A DNA stretch of 64,000 nucleotides from the NCBI RefSeq assembly GCF_024347095.1, contig NZ_AP024903.1, forward strand, positions 3,286,001 to 3,350,000. Direction: 5' to 3'. The notes under the pieces were generated by a model. The model saw nothing but the letters and a program-made list of their open reading frames with translations, was not told where the DNA came from and searched no databases. This DNA is from Vibrio rhizosphaerae (GTDB lineage: Bacteria > Pseudomonadota > Gammaproteobacteria > Enterobacterales > Vibrionaceae). A program made the translations under genes and the position numbers. This document shows, in pieces, positions 13,723-22,281 of the stretch. How positions within the stretch are numbered: the stretch's first letter is position 1; every line of letters starts with the position of its first letter.

Positions 13723-14050
13723 CCCAGATTTGCCGCGCCAGACAATTGAATGACAGCCCCTGACATGAATGGCGGGGGCATCAGGAAACAAATAGAGAGA
13801 TAAGGAAATGGCAGGCTCGCTGCGGTACACTGCCATTTTTCTTCACAAATGTTTCGAAACACGTTCGCGTTATCCGCTACTCCCTCAAACAAGCCTTCCT
13901 AAAAAGCAGAAAAATCAGTGTATCGATCTTACTTCCAATTGAATTTTGTCGAACATTTGATCAATAATGACCGCAAGTCACTAGCAATTGATAATCATTT
14001 TCATTTAAATATAATCATACGCCAATGTCCGCAGCCATGAGGAATCATCA
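13723..14050. other. Intergenic region ahead of the Fur-regulated ABC operon
   Basis: The gap contains a weak GC-rich hairpin just after the MFS gene (GCCCC...GGGGC around 13755-13780), possibly its terminator, AT-rich sequence, and the Fur box at 13989-14003. I see no gene. Confidence 0.45.
13989..14003 (+). promoter_or_regulatory. Fur box (iron repression)
   Basis: TGATAAT-C-ATTTTCA matches the 7-1-7 Fur consensus TGATAAT-N-ATTATCA at 13 of 14 positions. It lies about 48 bases upstream of the first ABC transporter ATG, in the promoter position. It predicts derepression of the operon when iron is scarce. Confidence 0.75.
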
Positions 14051-15667
14051 ATGAGAAAAGGACAATCCCAAGCCCACTTCTTCGACCCAGTATTGATACC
14101 AGCGATCAAACCGGTACTGCCACGGCTCGGGGTCGGCATACTTGCAGAGGGGATTTCCGGTTTAGCGAAGCTAGCAGCACTCTGGTGCCTCATCCACCTC
14201 ATCGAGGCGCTAACCATCACTTGGGTGCTCTATGCGTGTGCATGTTGGTGTGTGAGTGCGATATGTTCATCAGGGGCGGCTTGGATTTCCCATCAGGCCG
14301 AAGCTGATTTTTCATCAAGACTCCGTCGTCAGGTCGCCACTCACTTAACACAACTCCCGACCCGGACTTTAGCACGTTACGGTGACAACGCTCTGCGGCG
14401 GTTAGTGTCTGAAGATATTACCGCCCTGCACCATATGATTGCTCACTTACCCGCAGAAATCGTGACGTTTATAATTGTCCCTATCGCTTCGGTGATCATG
14501 CTGCTCATCATGTCAGGCCCCGTTTCTTTACTCGCACTTCTCCCCGGCTGTATCGCCGCAATGTATTACCTGATTTTAATACCGCGTTATTCCGCCCGTT
14601 TTAATGCGGAGCGAGTGGAAGCAATGGAGACCATCGTCACGGCGATTAACGACTATGTCCGTGGGATCCGAATCAATCGGCTTTTTGATGCACAATCCGG
14701 AGCGCTTGCCGATTACCATGCAGCGACGAATCGCTTCACCCGGGGAATGATCACTTGGGTGAGCCATGTGGCAACCGCAGCCGCAATTGCAACCGCACTA
14801 TTACAGGCTGTTGCAACATTTGCGATTGCTTATTGGACATCTTATCAACTCACTCCTGTATCGATCGCGGCGACCATGTTTTTCGGGCTGGCAATCGTCA
14901 CACCTTCATTACGCCTCGGACATGGCCTCGATTACCTTTCCGCCGGGCGGGCAGCGAACCAACGGATCGCTCAATTGCTGCATGAGATGCCACTCCCCGG
15001 TGGAAACGCTTCGCCGCAGATCAATCACCCAGTCCTCACGGTGCAAAACCTCTGTATCCATACCGAGAACGGATCGCTCATTGATAACTTCTCTTATCGG
15101 TTTGCTCCGGGAAAAATCACAGCAATGATGGGGCCAAGCGGCAGTGGCAAAACAACGCTTTTGCGGATACTTGCAGGGTTTGAATGCTCAGAGAGCGGCG
15201 AGGTTCGGCTGGGAAGCCATCATATAGCCTCACTCGATGAGCACTTCCGCCACCAGCAGATTCAGCTCATCCCGCAAACGAAACCCGTCCTAAATACGAC
15301 GGTGCGGGATAACTTATTGCTAACCGATCCACAGGCCACGGATGAACAGCTTCATGATGCGCTGAATCATGCCCAACTTGAGATCGACTTAGATATGGAT
15401 GCGGCATCCCTATCTGGCGGAGAGCAGCAAAGAGTCGGGCTTGCACGCTTATTTTTGAGTCCTGCTGCGATACTGCTGCTGGATGAACCAACCAGTGCTT
15501 TAGACCATATTCGGGCAAATCAACTCATGGCAGCATTGTTACATTTGACCCATACCCGGCATAAAACCCTGATTATGGTGACGCATGATCCGGCACTGGC
15601 TTCTCAGGCTGACCAACACATTCATCTCAACAAAGCGCCACAACATCATAAGGAATTCACGGTATGA
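14051..15667 (+). CDS. ABC exporter half-transporter (permease-ATPase), iron-regulated
   Basis: A 538-residue fused transporter: an N-terminal membrane domain with six segments (about 20-300), then an ATPase domain. Walker A is GPSGSGKTT, the signature is LSGGEQQRVGLARL and Walker B is ILLLDEPTSALD, all intact. It overlaps the next half-transporter by 4 bases (ATGA), so the two probably form a heterodimer like YbtP/YbtQ of Yersinia, which handle siderophore traffic. The Fur box upstream supports a role in iron, siderophore or heme movement. Direction and substrate are inference; CydDC-like or drug exporters are alternatives. Confidence 0.8.
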   Translation: MRKGQSQAHFFDPVLIPAIKPVLPRLGVGILAEGISGLAKLAALWCLIHLIEALTITWVLYACACWCVSAICSSGAAWISHQAEADFSSRLRRQVATHLTQLPTRTLARYGDNALRRLVSEDITALHHMIAHLPAEIVTFIIVPIASVIMLLIMSGPVSLLALLPGCIAAMYYLILIPRYSARFNAERVEAMETIVTAINDYVRGIRINRLFDAQSGALADYHAATNRFTRGMITWVSHVATAAAIATALLQAVATFAIAYWTSYQLTPVSIAATMFFGLAIVTPSLRLGHGLDYLSAGRAANQRIAQLLHEMPLPGGNASPQINHPVLTVQNLCIHTENGSLIDNFSYRFAPGKITAMMGPSGSGKTTLLRILAGFECSESGEVRLGSHHIASLDEHFRHQQIQLIPQTKPVLNTTVRDNLLLTDPQATDEQLHDALNHAQLEIDLDMDAASLSGGEQQRVGLARLFLSPAAILLLDEPTSALDHIRANQLMAALLHLTHTRHKTLIMVTHDPALASQADQHIHLNKAPQHHKEFTV

Positions 15668-17274
15668 CTTTCGCCGCCCGCCACCCAACCGGCCTGACCC
15701 ACACCATATGGCCATTGCACACCAAACGCCGGCTGATTTGGATCAGTATCAGCTGGTGTGTCGTTGCTGCACTGGAAGCCTGTGCCTATACCGTGCTGGC
15801 ACAGGCTATCACGCTCCAACAAGATCCGGTCTGGGTCATCATCTCAGCCGGTATTGCCGTACTTGTGATGATATTCACAACACGTGCAGGTTTTTTCTGT
15901 GGCGTTCGCCTTGCCGGTGATTTATTTGAAACATTGGGCCAAGTGCTGGCCCGGGCCAAACTTTCATGGTTTACCGATACACGCCGCGCCCAATTGGCAA
16001 CGTTAGCTTCCCAAGGAATCCCGGGCTTCATGAGTGTACCGGCCCACCAGATGCAAACGTTCTTGCATGCCCCCCTACTACCACTGTTTTTGGTCTGCGG
16101 CATTGCATGGTTATCAGGGCCAGAAGTAGCACTCATCACCGCGGGGACACTTGCTCTGTCACTGCTGCTGCAATTTAAAGCTCAGATGGCTCTTATTGAA
16201 AGCGATAAAACAAGGCATGAGGCGAATATCGGCACCGCAAACGCGACTATCGAATTTGTTGATCATCTGGAGCTGTTACGCACCACCGCCGGGCCTGCAA
16301 GAGCAATCACACGCATCGAACAACAATGGCAAACACAAGAAAATGTGCTGGCTCGAACCAACCGAGCCGCAGCAAAAGCAACCTTGCTCTCAGCCATCGC
16401 CAAATCTCTACCGCTAGCCTGCATCAGTGCTTATCTGACTATCACTGCAATCAGCTCGCCCATCATGACTCTGGCACTACTCATTTTAGTGGCCAGAGCT
16501 GCGGCACCACTGGGGGAACTTGTTCTGGCTGGTCTGAGTATTAATAATTTACGAGCAGCATTGAACGACTACCGCACAAATACCGAGATTCCAACCTTAT
16601 CAGAACCGGCATCGGCCGAAGCTTGCGTGCCGGATGGATACCATATATCCCTGAAGAACATTCGCCAGATGCCTGTTCTCAAGCAGATCAATGCTGAAAT
16701 TGAACCGGGTGCGAATGTCATCATTTCCGGACCAAGTGGTTGCGGAAAAAGTACCTTACTTGAACTCATGATGCGCTTTGATGATCCACAAGGCGGAGAG
16801 ATCACTCTGGGAGGCGTCCCCTTAAATCAGATGCGCTACGCCGAATTGACGTCAAAGATTGCTTATGTTGCGCAAGAGCCGGTGGTATTCACGGGGACTC
16901 TGGCCGAAAATATTCGTTTAGGGCGAGCCGGGGCAAGTGATTCAGAAATAGAAACCGTCGCAAGACAAGCGATGTTGGGCCACCTCATCGACCGTTCTCC
17001 CAAGGGGCTTGATCAATCTGTCGGTCATCAGGGCAGCGCCCTTTCTGGTGGAGAAAGACAACGGGTTGCTATCGCTCGGGCGCTACTCAAAAAGGCTCCG
17101 ATCCTGATTCTTGATGAAGCAACCGCAGCACTCGATAAAGAGACAGAACGCCACATCGCTGCATCCTTAAGAGCTCTCCCCGCGACGCTGATTATCGTCA
17201 CCCACAGAGATAGCTCGATTTGGCAGCCGACACAGATCATCCCTCTGACCAATCATGGGCGTAGCAATGGATAA
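15664..17274 (+). CDS. ABC exporter half-transporter, partner of the upstream gene
   Basis: A 536-residue permease-ATPase fusion. The membrane domain spans about residues 15-300. The ATPase domain has Walker A GPSGCGKST, Q-loop YVAQEPVVFTGT, signature LSGGERQRVAIARAL, Walker B ILILDEATAALD and the H-loop VTHRD, so it should hydrolyse ATP. Translational coupling to the upstream half-transporter (ATGA overlap) and the shared Fur box point to one heterodimeric pump for an iron-related substrate. Its 3' end overlaps the TetR gene by 20 bases. Confidence 0.8.
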   Translation: MTFAARHPTGLTHTIWPLHTKRRLIWISISWCVVAALEACAYTVLAQAITLQQDPVWVIISAGIAVLVMIFTTRAGFFCGVRLAGDLFETLGQVLARAKLSWFTDTRRAQLATLASQGIPGFMSVPAHQMQTFLHAPLLPLFLVCGIAWLSGPEVALITAGTLALSLLLQFKAQMALIESDKTRHEANIGTANATIEFVDHLELLRTTAGPARAITRIEQQWQTQENVLARTNRAAAKATLLSAIAKSLPLACISAYLTITAISSPIMTLALLILVARAAAPLGELVLAGLSINNLRAALNDYRTNTEIPTLSEPASAEACVPDGYHISLKNIRQMPVLKQINAEIEPGANVIISGPSGCGKSTLLELMMRFDDPQGGEITLGGVPLNQMRYAELTSKIAYVAQEPVVFTGTLAENIRLGRAGASDSEIETVARQAMLGHLIDRSPKGLDQSVGHQGSALSGGERQRVAIARALLKKAPILILDEATAALDKETERHIAASLRALPATLIIVTHRDSSIWQPTQIIPLTNHGRSNG

Positions 17275-17881
17275 TCATACCGAGATAAAAAAAACGCAGT
17301 TGCATCGACGAACACGCTCGCCGCATACCAGACGCACCGCGCTGATGGATGCAGCTGAACATCTGTTTTTAACCAAAGGGATTCATGAGACCCGGATCGA
17401 GGACATTACAACCGCGGCTCATGTCGCCAAAGGGACCTTCTATATTTACTTTAATTCCCGCGATACTCTGTTACACGCCTTACAACAGCGTTTTATGACC
17501 AGCTTTTGTGCCCGGATTGATACAGCACTTGCCCAATGTTCCCCCGATGACTGGGCAGCAAAACTACATCGCTGGTTCGCAACAGCAGTCGACGGATTAC
17601 TGGATCAGATTATTCTGCACGACATGCTCTTTCAGGGGATCAACCCAAACCAAGAGCGAAGCCTTATGAGTGAAAATCCAGTCATTGAGCAGCTATGTAC
17701 GCTGTTACAACAAGGCAATAAAGCGAATGCATGGCGAGTTGCAGCCCCCCAAATGATGGCTTTGATGATGTTTCATGCGATGCACGGATTAGTTGATGAC
17801 GCGTTAGCACGAGAAAATATGGCCCACCGTTCACTTTTAGTCAGCATACTGACCGAGACCTTTAGTAAAGCGCTCAAATAA
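17255..17881 (+). CDS. TetR-family transcriptional regulator
   Basis: A 208-residue regulator. The N-terminal HTH is clear: RTALMDAAEHLFLTKGIHET, then IEDITTAAHVAKGTFYIYF. The C-terminal ligand domain is variable, as usual. The ATG at 17267 would give a protein four residues shorter and is equally possible. It overlaps the second ABC gene, so it is co-transcribed and probably controls the exporter operon in response to the transported compound or a related one. No operator can be assigned by eye. Confidence 0.85.
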   Translation: MGVAMDNHTEIKKTQLHRRTRSPHTRRTALMDAAEHLFLTKGIHETRIEDITTAAHVAKGTFYIYFNSRDTLLHALQQRFMTSFCARIDTALAQCSPDDWAAKLHRWFATAVDGLLDQIILHDMLFQGINPNQERSLMSENPVIEQLCTLLQQGNKANAWRVAAPQMMALMMFHAMHGLVDDALARENMAHRSLLVSILTETFSKALK

Positions 17882-18088
17882 CGATTCAGACGGTGTTGCC
17901 TGCACAGTATCAGACAGACGGGAGAGCGAGACGACGTTCGCGATCGATTCTCACCCAAATTTCGGGCTCGCTGCTGAAGCACCTTTCATGCCTATCAGCA
18001 AGTGTCGACTGAATTTTTTATGCAATCCCATGCTCATACAGTTCTCAAAAATAAAACACTTCCGTGATACTTATTCCACTTCGTTCAG

Positions 18089-18141
18089 GCAAGTTTTTGC
18101 TCACCGGGCAACTTCTTGCTCGACTGCGGGCAACTTCTTGC
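18089..18141 (+). promoter_or_regulatory. Three GCAA-N4-TTGC palindromes, candidate activator sites for hcp
   Basis: GCAAGTTTTTGC begins at 18089, GCAACTTCTTGC at 18108 and again at 18130, so the spacing is 19 and 22 bases, about two helical turns. They end 55 bases before the sigma-54 -24 element, the usual place for enhancer-binding-protein sites. In Vibrio the sigma-54 activator VasH drives hcp operons, so these are candidate VasH sites. That assignment is inference. Confidence 0.55.
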
Positions 18142-18195
18142 TTGTATTTATCTTTCTGTTTTTATAACCCTTTGATTTAATTGATTTGCGCGAGT

Positions 18196-18211
18196 TGGCA
18201 CACCCTTTGCT
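18196..18211 (+). promoter_or_regulatory. Sigma-54 (RpoN) promoter of hcp
   Basis: TGGCACACCCTTTGCT fits TGGCAC-N5-TTGCW exactly, with 10 bases between the -24 GG and -12 GC. It lies about 77 bases upstream of the hcp ATG. hcp-vgrG auxiliary operons in V. cholerae are known to need RpoN. Confidence 0.88.
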
Positions 18212-18287
18212 CTTATTATTCAAGAGCCTAAAGGTTCTATGTGCATTAAAAACATGAACTTATTATAGATAATTGAAGGAATTCAGA

Positions 18288-18806
18288 ATGCCAACTCCAT
18301 GTTATATCTCTATCGAAGGTGAAACTCAGGGGCTAATCACGTCAGGCGCTTGTACAGCAGATTCTATCGGTGACTCTTTCGTTGAAGGTCACGAAGATGA
18401 AATGATGGTTCAACAGTTCGACCACGTCGTAAGTGTTCCTACTGATCCTCAGTCTGGTCAGCCAGCAGGTCAACGTGTTCACAAGCCTTTCAAATTCACA
18501 GTGAACCTCAACAAAGCCGTTCCTCTGCTATATAACGCACTGGCTTCTGGCGAGAAAATGTCTTCTGTTACTTTGAAGTGGTACCGCACTTCAATCGAAG
18601 GTAAACAAGAAAACTTCTTCACTACAACACTTGAAAACGCAACAATTGTGAACATCGAGTGTGCAATGCCACATTGCCAAAACCCAGCAGATGCTGATTT
18701 CACTCAGAACCTGACTGTCTCAATGTCTTACCGTAAGATCACTTGGGACCACGTTAACGCGGGTACTTCAGGTGCTGACGACTGGCGTAAACCAATCGAA
18801 GCTTAA
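18288..18806 (+). CDS. hcp: T6SS tube protein Hcp
   Basis: Hcp forms hexameric rings that stack into the inner tube of the type VI secretion system and is fired into target cells. The 172-residue sequence (MPTPCYISIEGETQG..., ending DDWRKPIEA) is of the V. cholerae Hcp type and length. I chose the ATG at 18288 because of the GAAGGA site 7 bases upstream; the TTG at 18273 is unlikely. Expression should depend on the sigma-54 promoter just upstream. A hairpin at 18861-18884 may partly end transcription before vgrG. No sheath or baseplate genes are in this window, so it is an auxiliary cluster. Confidence 0.97.
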   Translation: MPTPCYISIEGETQGLITSGACTADSIGDSFVEGHEDEMMVQQFDHVVSVPTDPQSGQPAGQRVHKPFKFTVNLNKAVPLLYNALASGEKMSSVTLKWYRTSIEGKQENFFTTTLENATIVNIECAMPHCQNPADADFTQNLTVSMSYRKITWDHVNAGTSGADDWRKPIEA

Positions 18807-18860
18807 TTGTCTGATGAGCAGGCACCGTGGGTGTCTGTTCGACAATGCTTTGATTGTCTT

Positions 18861-18884
18861 GTTGCTCACCGATGGGTGGGCAAC
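18861..18884 (+). terminator. Possible terminator or attenuator after hcp
   Basis: GTTGCTCACC and GGTGGGCAAC form a 10-bp stem (one T-G pair) with a 4-base loop, followed by ATTGTTTAT. The T-run is weak, so it may only reduce read-through from hcp into vgrG, giving more Hcp than VgrG. Confidence 0.5.
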
Positions 18885-19094
18885 ATTGTTTATATCAATC
18901 ACATATTCATGAGAGAAATTACTTTCAAAACGATAAGACCATATACCTGAACAACTTTGAGCAAAAAAGCGCTGCTCGTGAGGTTATTCAGGTATGTGTG
19001 TTGTGAGGCAAGATGGCTGGGGCGATAGTTCAAAACTGAGAGGTTCCTTCAGGAAAATTGCTTTCTCGTTGATTTCCCCGCCAATTTTTCATTT

Positions 19095-19127
19095 TCATCA
19101 AGACTCATATACTCATCCGGTTATAAT
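19095..19127 (+). promoter_or_regulatory. Promoter module of T6SS unit 1 (vgrG)
   Basis: TTCATCAAGACTCATAT is followed by TATAAT at 19122-19127. The same layout (TTCATCAnGAnTCATAT then TATAAT or TACAAT) recurs at 27725-27757, 35911-35944 and 38111-38144. The -35 is poor, so the conserved TTCATCA...TCATAT may bind an activator. Confidence 0.5.
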
Positions 19128-19348
19128 CGGATTTTGCGTTTCGCTATCGTTCTGTTTTGACAAAGTGTTTATTTTTGTGTCCATACAGGATGGCAAGACG
19201 TCACGTTTCTAACAAAAATAACCGGAAAACCGGGCCGAACCCATGTCATTGATGTTTGTGGTGATCCATCAAGATGCACTGATTCTACAGATGACAAAAT
19301 CAATGGGTATATGAAATTCAGTCAACTCAACAATGTCAGGTAAAAACT

Positions 19349-21478
19349 ATGGGGACTTTGAACTTCCGTCTTGTCAGTGGTGTCGGTGAAGCGTTGGTCG
19401 TCCGTGACTATCAGGGACATGAATCGATCTCTGATTCATTGGATGCACAGGGCAACCCGGTGTATGGCTTTCGCTATCACATCGAGCTGGCCAGCCGCGA
19501 TTCCGGCATCCGGGCCGAGCAACTGGTTGATACCGCAGCCGTGCTGGAAGTCATCCGCAATGGCGAAGTGGTGCAGCAAGTCCACGGCATTGTGCGCAGC
19601 TTCAGCCGCGGTGATACCGGCCATCATCACACCTATTATTCCCTGACACTGGTGCCATCCCTTGAGCGGTTGTCATTGCGCCATAACAGCCGGATTTTCC
19701 AACAAAAAACCGTCCCTGAGATTCTGGCGATGCTCCTCTCGGAAATGAACATCACCGACTACGCCTTCTCCGTCAAACGCGAATGTGCACCGCGGGAGTT
19801 CTGTGTTCAGTATCGGGAGACCGATTTAGCGTTCTTCCACCGGCTGGCGGCAGAAGAAGGCTTAATGTACACCTTCAGCCACGAGGCCGAAAAACATACC
19901 TTAATTGTCACCGACAATAGCGCCGGATTTACTCAGCTGGGCGGTACTGTGCCGTATAACGTGCTCTCCGGTGGTGTGGCTGACACCCCATATGTCTCCG
20001 CCATGCGTGAGACCAAACAGTCCGAAGTCACCGAAGTGACGCAGCGTGACTATAGTTTTAAAAAGCCGTCTTACAGTTTTAAACAGTCGGCATTGGGCAG
20101 TGATATGGCCTATCAGTTGCCGGACTACCAACACTACGATGCACCGGGGCGCTATAAAGACGATGCCAGCGGCAAAGCCTTCAGTCAGATTAAGCTCGAA
20201 CATCTGCGCCGCACCAGTCATACCGCAGCCGGTAAAAGTAACGAAGCCAAACTTCAGGCCGGGGTGGTGTTTACACTGGCCGACCATCTTGATAGCGCAA
20301 TGAACCGCCCCTGGCTGATTGTCGGGATTGACCATCAGGGCAGTCAGCCTCAGGCACTGGAAGAATCCGGTGGCAGTGGTGCCACCACTTACAGCAACCA
20401 GTTTGTCGTCATCCCGAATGAAACCCTGTGGCGTATGCAGCCCCAGCCAAAACCGCAAGTCGATGGCCCGATGGTCGCGACCGTTGTCGGCCCCGAAGGC
20501 GAAGAAATCTACTGTGATGAACATGGCCGGGTGAAAGTCTCTTTCCCGTGGGACCGCTCCAGCAACGAAGACGAGCACAGCTCCTGCTGGGTGCGCGTCG
20601 CACAAGGCTGGGCAGGCGCCCAGTACGGTATGATGGCGATCCCTCGTATCGGTCATGAAGTGATTGTCACCTTCCTCAACGGTGACCCGGATCAACCGAT
20701 GGTGACCGGGCGCACCTATCACGCGACCAACACGCCGCCCTATCCTCTGCCGGATCACAAAACCAAAACCGTGATTCGCACCCAGACCCATCAGGGCACC
20801 GGTTTCAACGAATTAAGTTTTGAAGACCAATCCGGCAGCGAGAAGATTTATCTTCATGCGCAGAAAGACTATGAAGCGCTGGTTGAAAATGACAGCACCA
20901 CCCAGATTAAGCATGACCGCCATCTCACGGTTGAAAATGACCGTTACAGCCATGTGCAGGTCAACGACCATCTGAGTATTGACGGTGAGCAGCGAACCGC
21001 AATCAAACAGAACCTCACCCTCGAAACCGATGCCTCACTGCATCAGAAGGTCGGTCAGAAAACCATTGTCGATTCAGGCAGCGAAGTGCACCTCAAGGCC
21101 GGAAACGCTGTGGTACTCGATGCCGGTAATGAAATCACCGTCAAAGTCGGCGGCAGTTTTATCAAAGTCGATGCAGGCGGCGTACATGTGGTCAGCGGTG
21201 CGATCAACCTTAACTCCGGCGGCAGTGCCGGCAGCGGCAGCGGTTACGCCGGCCAGCTTGCAACCATGCCGAATGTTCTCACTGCGTTAACAGCTCCGGA
21301 AGAGGCGCAGGCACCGTCATTTACGGCAAGCGAGGTGCAAGCATCACCCCAGCTGATTCCTTATTCTCCGAACCTGATTCAACAGGTTGAAGCAGATATG
21401 CTGACTGGCACCCCGGTCACACCGGTTTGTAAAGTCCCTGTGGGCGGCCCATGTCCGTTTGAAGGCGGAGACGCCTGA
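19349..21478 (+). CDS. vgrG: T6SS spike protein VgrG (cluster 1)
   Basis: VgrG trimers cap the Hcp tube and carry effectors. The 709 residues hold the gp27-like part (1-about 380), the gp5 OB fold (VATVVGPEGEEIYCDEHGRVKVSFPWD), the conserved SSCWVRVAQGWAG motif and the beta-helix needle rich in repeats (about 500-620). There is no enzymatic C-terminal extension, so it is a structural, cargo-loading VgrG. It is almost identical to the second vgrG (27867) up to about residue 655, then diverges into a unique tail ending CKVPVGGPCPFEGGDA. Its stop overlaps the DUF4123 start (TGATG), so the pair is translationally coupled. Confidence 0.96.
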   Translation: MGTLNFRLVSGVGEALVVRDYQGHESISDSLDAQGNPVYGFRYHIELASRDSGIRAEQLVDTAAVLEVIRNGEVVQQVHGIVRSFSRGDTGHHHTYYSLTLVPSLERLSLRHNSRIFQQKTVPEILAMLLSEMNITDYAFSVKRECAPREFCVQYRETDLAFFHRLAAEEGLMYTFSHEAEKHTLIVTDNSAGFTQLGGTVPYNVLSGGVADTPYVSAMRETKQSEVTEVTQRDYSFKKPSYSFKQSALGSDMAYQLPDYQHYDAPGRYKDDASGKAFSQIKLEHLRRTSHTAAGKSNEAKLQAGVVFTLADHLDSAMNRPWLIVGIDHQGSQPQALEESGGSGATTYSNQFVVIPNETLWRMQPQPKPQVDGPMVATVVGPEGEEIYCDEHGRVKVSFPWDRSSNEDEHSSCWVRVAQGWAGAQYGMMAIPRIGHEVIVTFLNGDPDQPMVTGRTYHATNTPPYPLPDHKTKTVIRTQTHQGTGFNELSFEDQSGSEKIYLHAQKDYEALVENDSTTQIKHDRHLTVENDRYSHVQVNDHLSIDGEQRTAIKQNLTLETDASLHQKVGQKTIVDSGSEVHLKAGNAVVLDAGNEITVKVGGSFIKVDAGGVHVVSGAINLNSGGSAGSGSGYAGQLATMPNVLTALTAPEEAQAPSFTASEVQASPQLIPYSPNLIQQVEADMLTGTPVTPVCKVPVGGPCPFEGGDA

Positions 21479-22278
21479 TGCTGAATTTAACACACGAATA
21501 TCACGGTCAGGCGGTCAACTGGTATGCCGTGGTTCGCGGTGATACCGGGCTGGCGGCTGCGGTTTATCAGTGGATTGACGGCCATCAGATTGAGCCGCTT
21601 TACCTGATGACCGTTTTAGAGACCTTACAGGATGAGAGCCCGCTGGTGATTGCCCTGAAATATGGTAGCGGTGACCCGCTGACTGACAAACTCCCGCCTG
21701 AGCAGACGCTTTACTTCTCTGCCCCGGCGCAGGTGTCGCTGGCCGAAGTACTCCATCAACTGCGTACGCGGATGGTGGTTTATTTTGAAGGTAATACAAC
21801 CGGCCTGCTCCATTACTATCATCCTCAGGTTGCCAGTTACTTTTTCACGCTGGCAGCCGCTGAAGAAACCAGTGGATGGCTTGGGTTATGCTGCTCAGCA
21901 ATGGTCTATCGCCAACAATTGAGTGAGCCGCCAGGCTGGGTCGAAGTCGGTGATGGGCATAGTCAAGCGGACCCGGATGTCTGGGTGATGCAGCCCGGTC
22001 AAGCGCAAGCACTGACACGCCTGAGCGAAGATAAAACCATTGCGGCATGGGCGCAGCAGTCTGATATCCGTGAGATTGACTGGTTATGTCAGCATCAGGT
22101 TACCCGTTTCTGCGACAACCACAACATTCAAGCAGCGCCGCTGCAAAACCAGTTACGTCTGTGGGCTCAGCAGAACCAGTTTTATTTAGATACCTTCCAG
22201 CCGGAAGAGCAATTCTTAGCGCTCCAGCCGGAGCAGAAAATAGCACAATTAGAACAACGCGTGGCGAGAGGATTATAA
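21478..22278 (+). CDS. DUF4123 T6SS effector-loading adaptor (VasW/Tap-like)
   Basis: A 266-residue soluble protein in the position of the DUF4123 chaperone (VasW, Tap/TEC) that loads a specific effector onto its VgrG. The N-terminal two-thirds have the DUF4123 look (NWYAVVRGDTG..., LHQLRTRMVVYFEGNTTGLLHYYHP, then a short DWLCQHQVTRFCD helix near the end). It starts inside the vgrG stop and ends 3 bases before the effector. The gene order hcp-vgrG-DUF4123-effector-immunity is that of V. cholerae hcp-2/vgrG-2/vasW/vasX/tsiV2. Cargo is inferred to be the downstream 1255-residue protein. Confidence 0.85.
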   Translation: MLNLTHEYHGQAVNWYAVVRGDTGLAAAVYQWIDGHQIEPLYLMTVLETLQDESPLVIALKYGSGDPLTDKLPPEQTLYFSAPAQVSLAEVLHQLRTRMVVYFEGNTTGLLHYYHPQVASYFFTLAAAEETSGWLGLCCSAMVYRQQLSEPPGWVEVGDGHSQADPDVWVMQPGQAQALTRLSEDKTIAAWAQQSDIREIDWLCQHQVTRFCDNHNIQAAPLQNQLRLWAQQNQFYLDTFQPEEQFLALQPEQKIAQLEQRVARGL

Positions 22279-22281
22279 CTT

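Larger units (their letters stand above)
17882..18287 (+). other. hcp upstream region
   Basis: A gene-free region of about 400 bases. It holds the three GCAA-N4-TTGC palindromes (18089-18141), the sigma-54 promoter (18196-18211) and a GAAGGA ribosome binding site at 18275-18280, 7 bases before the hcp ATG. The stretch 17882-18080 shows no clear signal. Confidence 0.6.
18807..19348 (+). other. hcp-vgrG intergenic region
   Basis: This gap of 542 bases contains the hairpin at 18861-18884 and a promoter module (about 19095-19127) related to those upstream of the other T6SS units. Part of it (about 19040-19127) resembles the region upstream of the second vgrG (27670-27757), including TTCAGGAAAA. 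Identity with the second copy becomes nearly complete from about 19332. No gene is seen. Confidence 0.5.

Noticed and set aside
18089..18141. Short repeats upstream of hcp as a CRISPR array
   Set aside because: The units are only 12 bases, palindromic, spaced by 7-10 bases and followed by a sigma-54 promoter. No CRISPR array was seen anywhere in the window.
19901..20791. 296-codon open frame on the minus strand inside vgrG1, with an equal one at 28419-29309 in vgrG2
   Set aside because: Both are shadows of the vgrG coding frame. They are conserved only because the two vgrG genes are near-identical, and the protein is an unlikely His/Gly-rich mix with no start signal.
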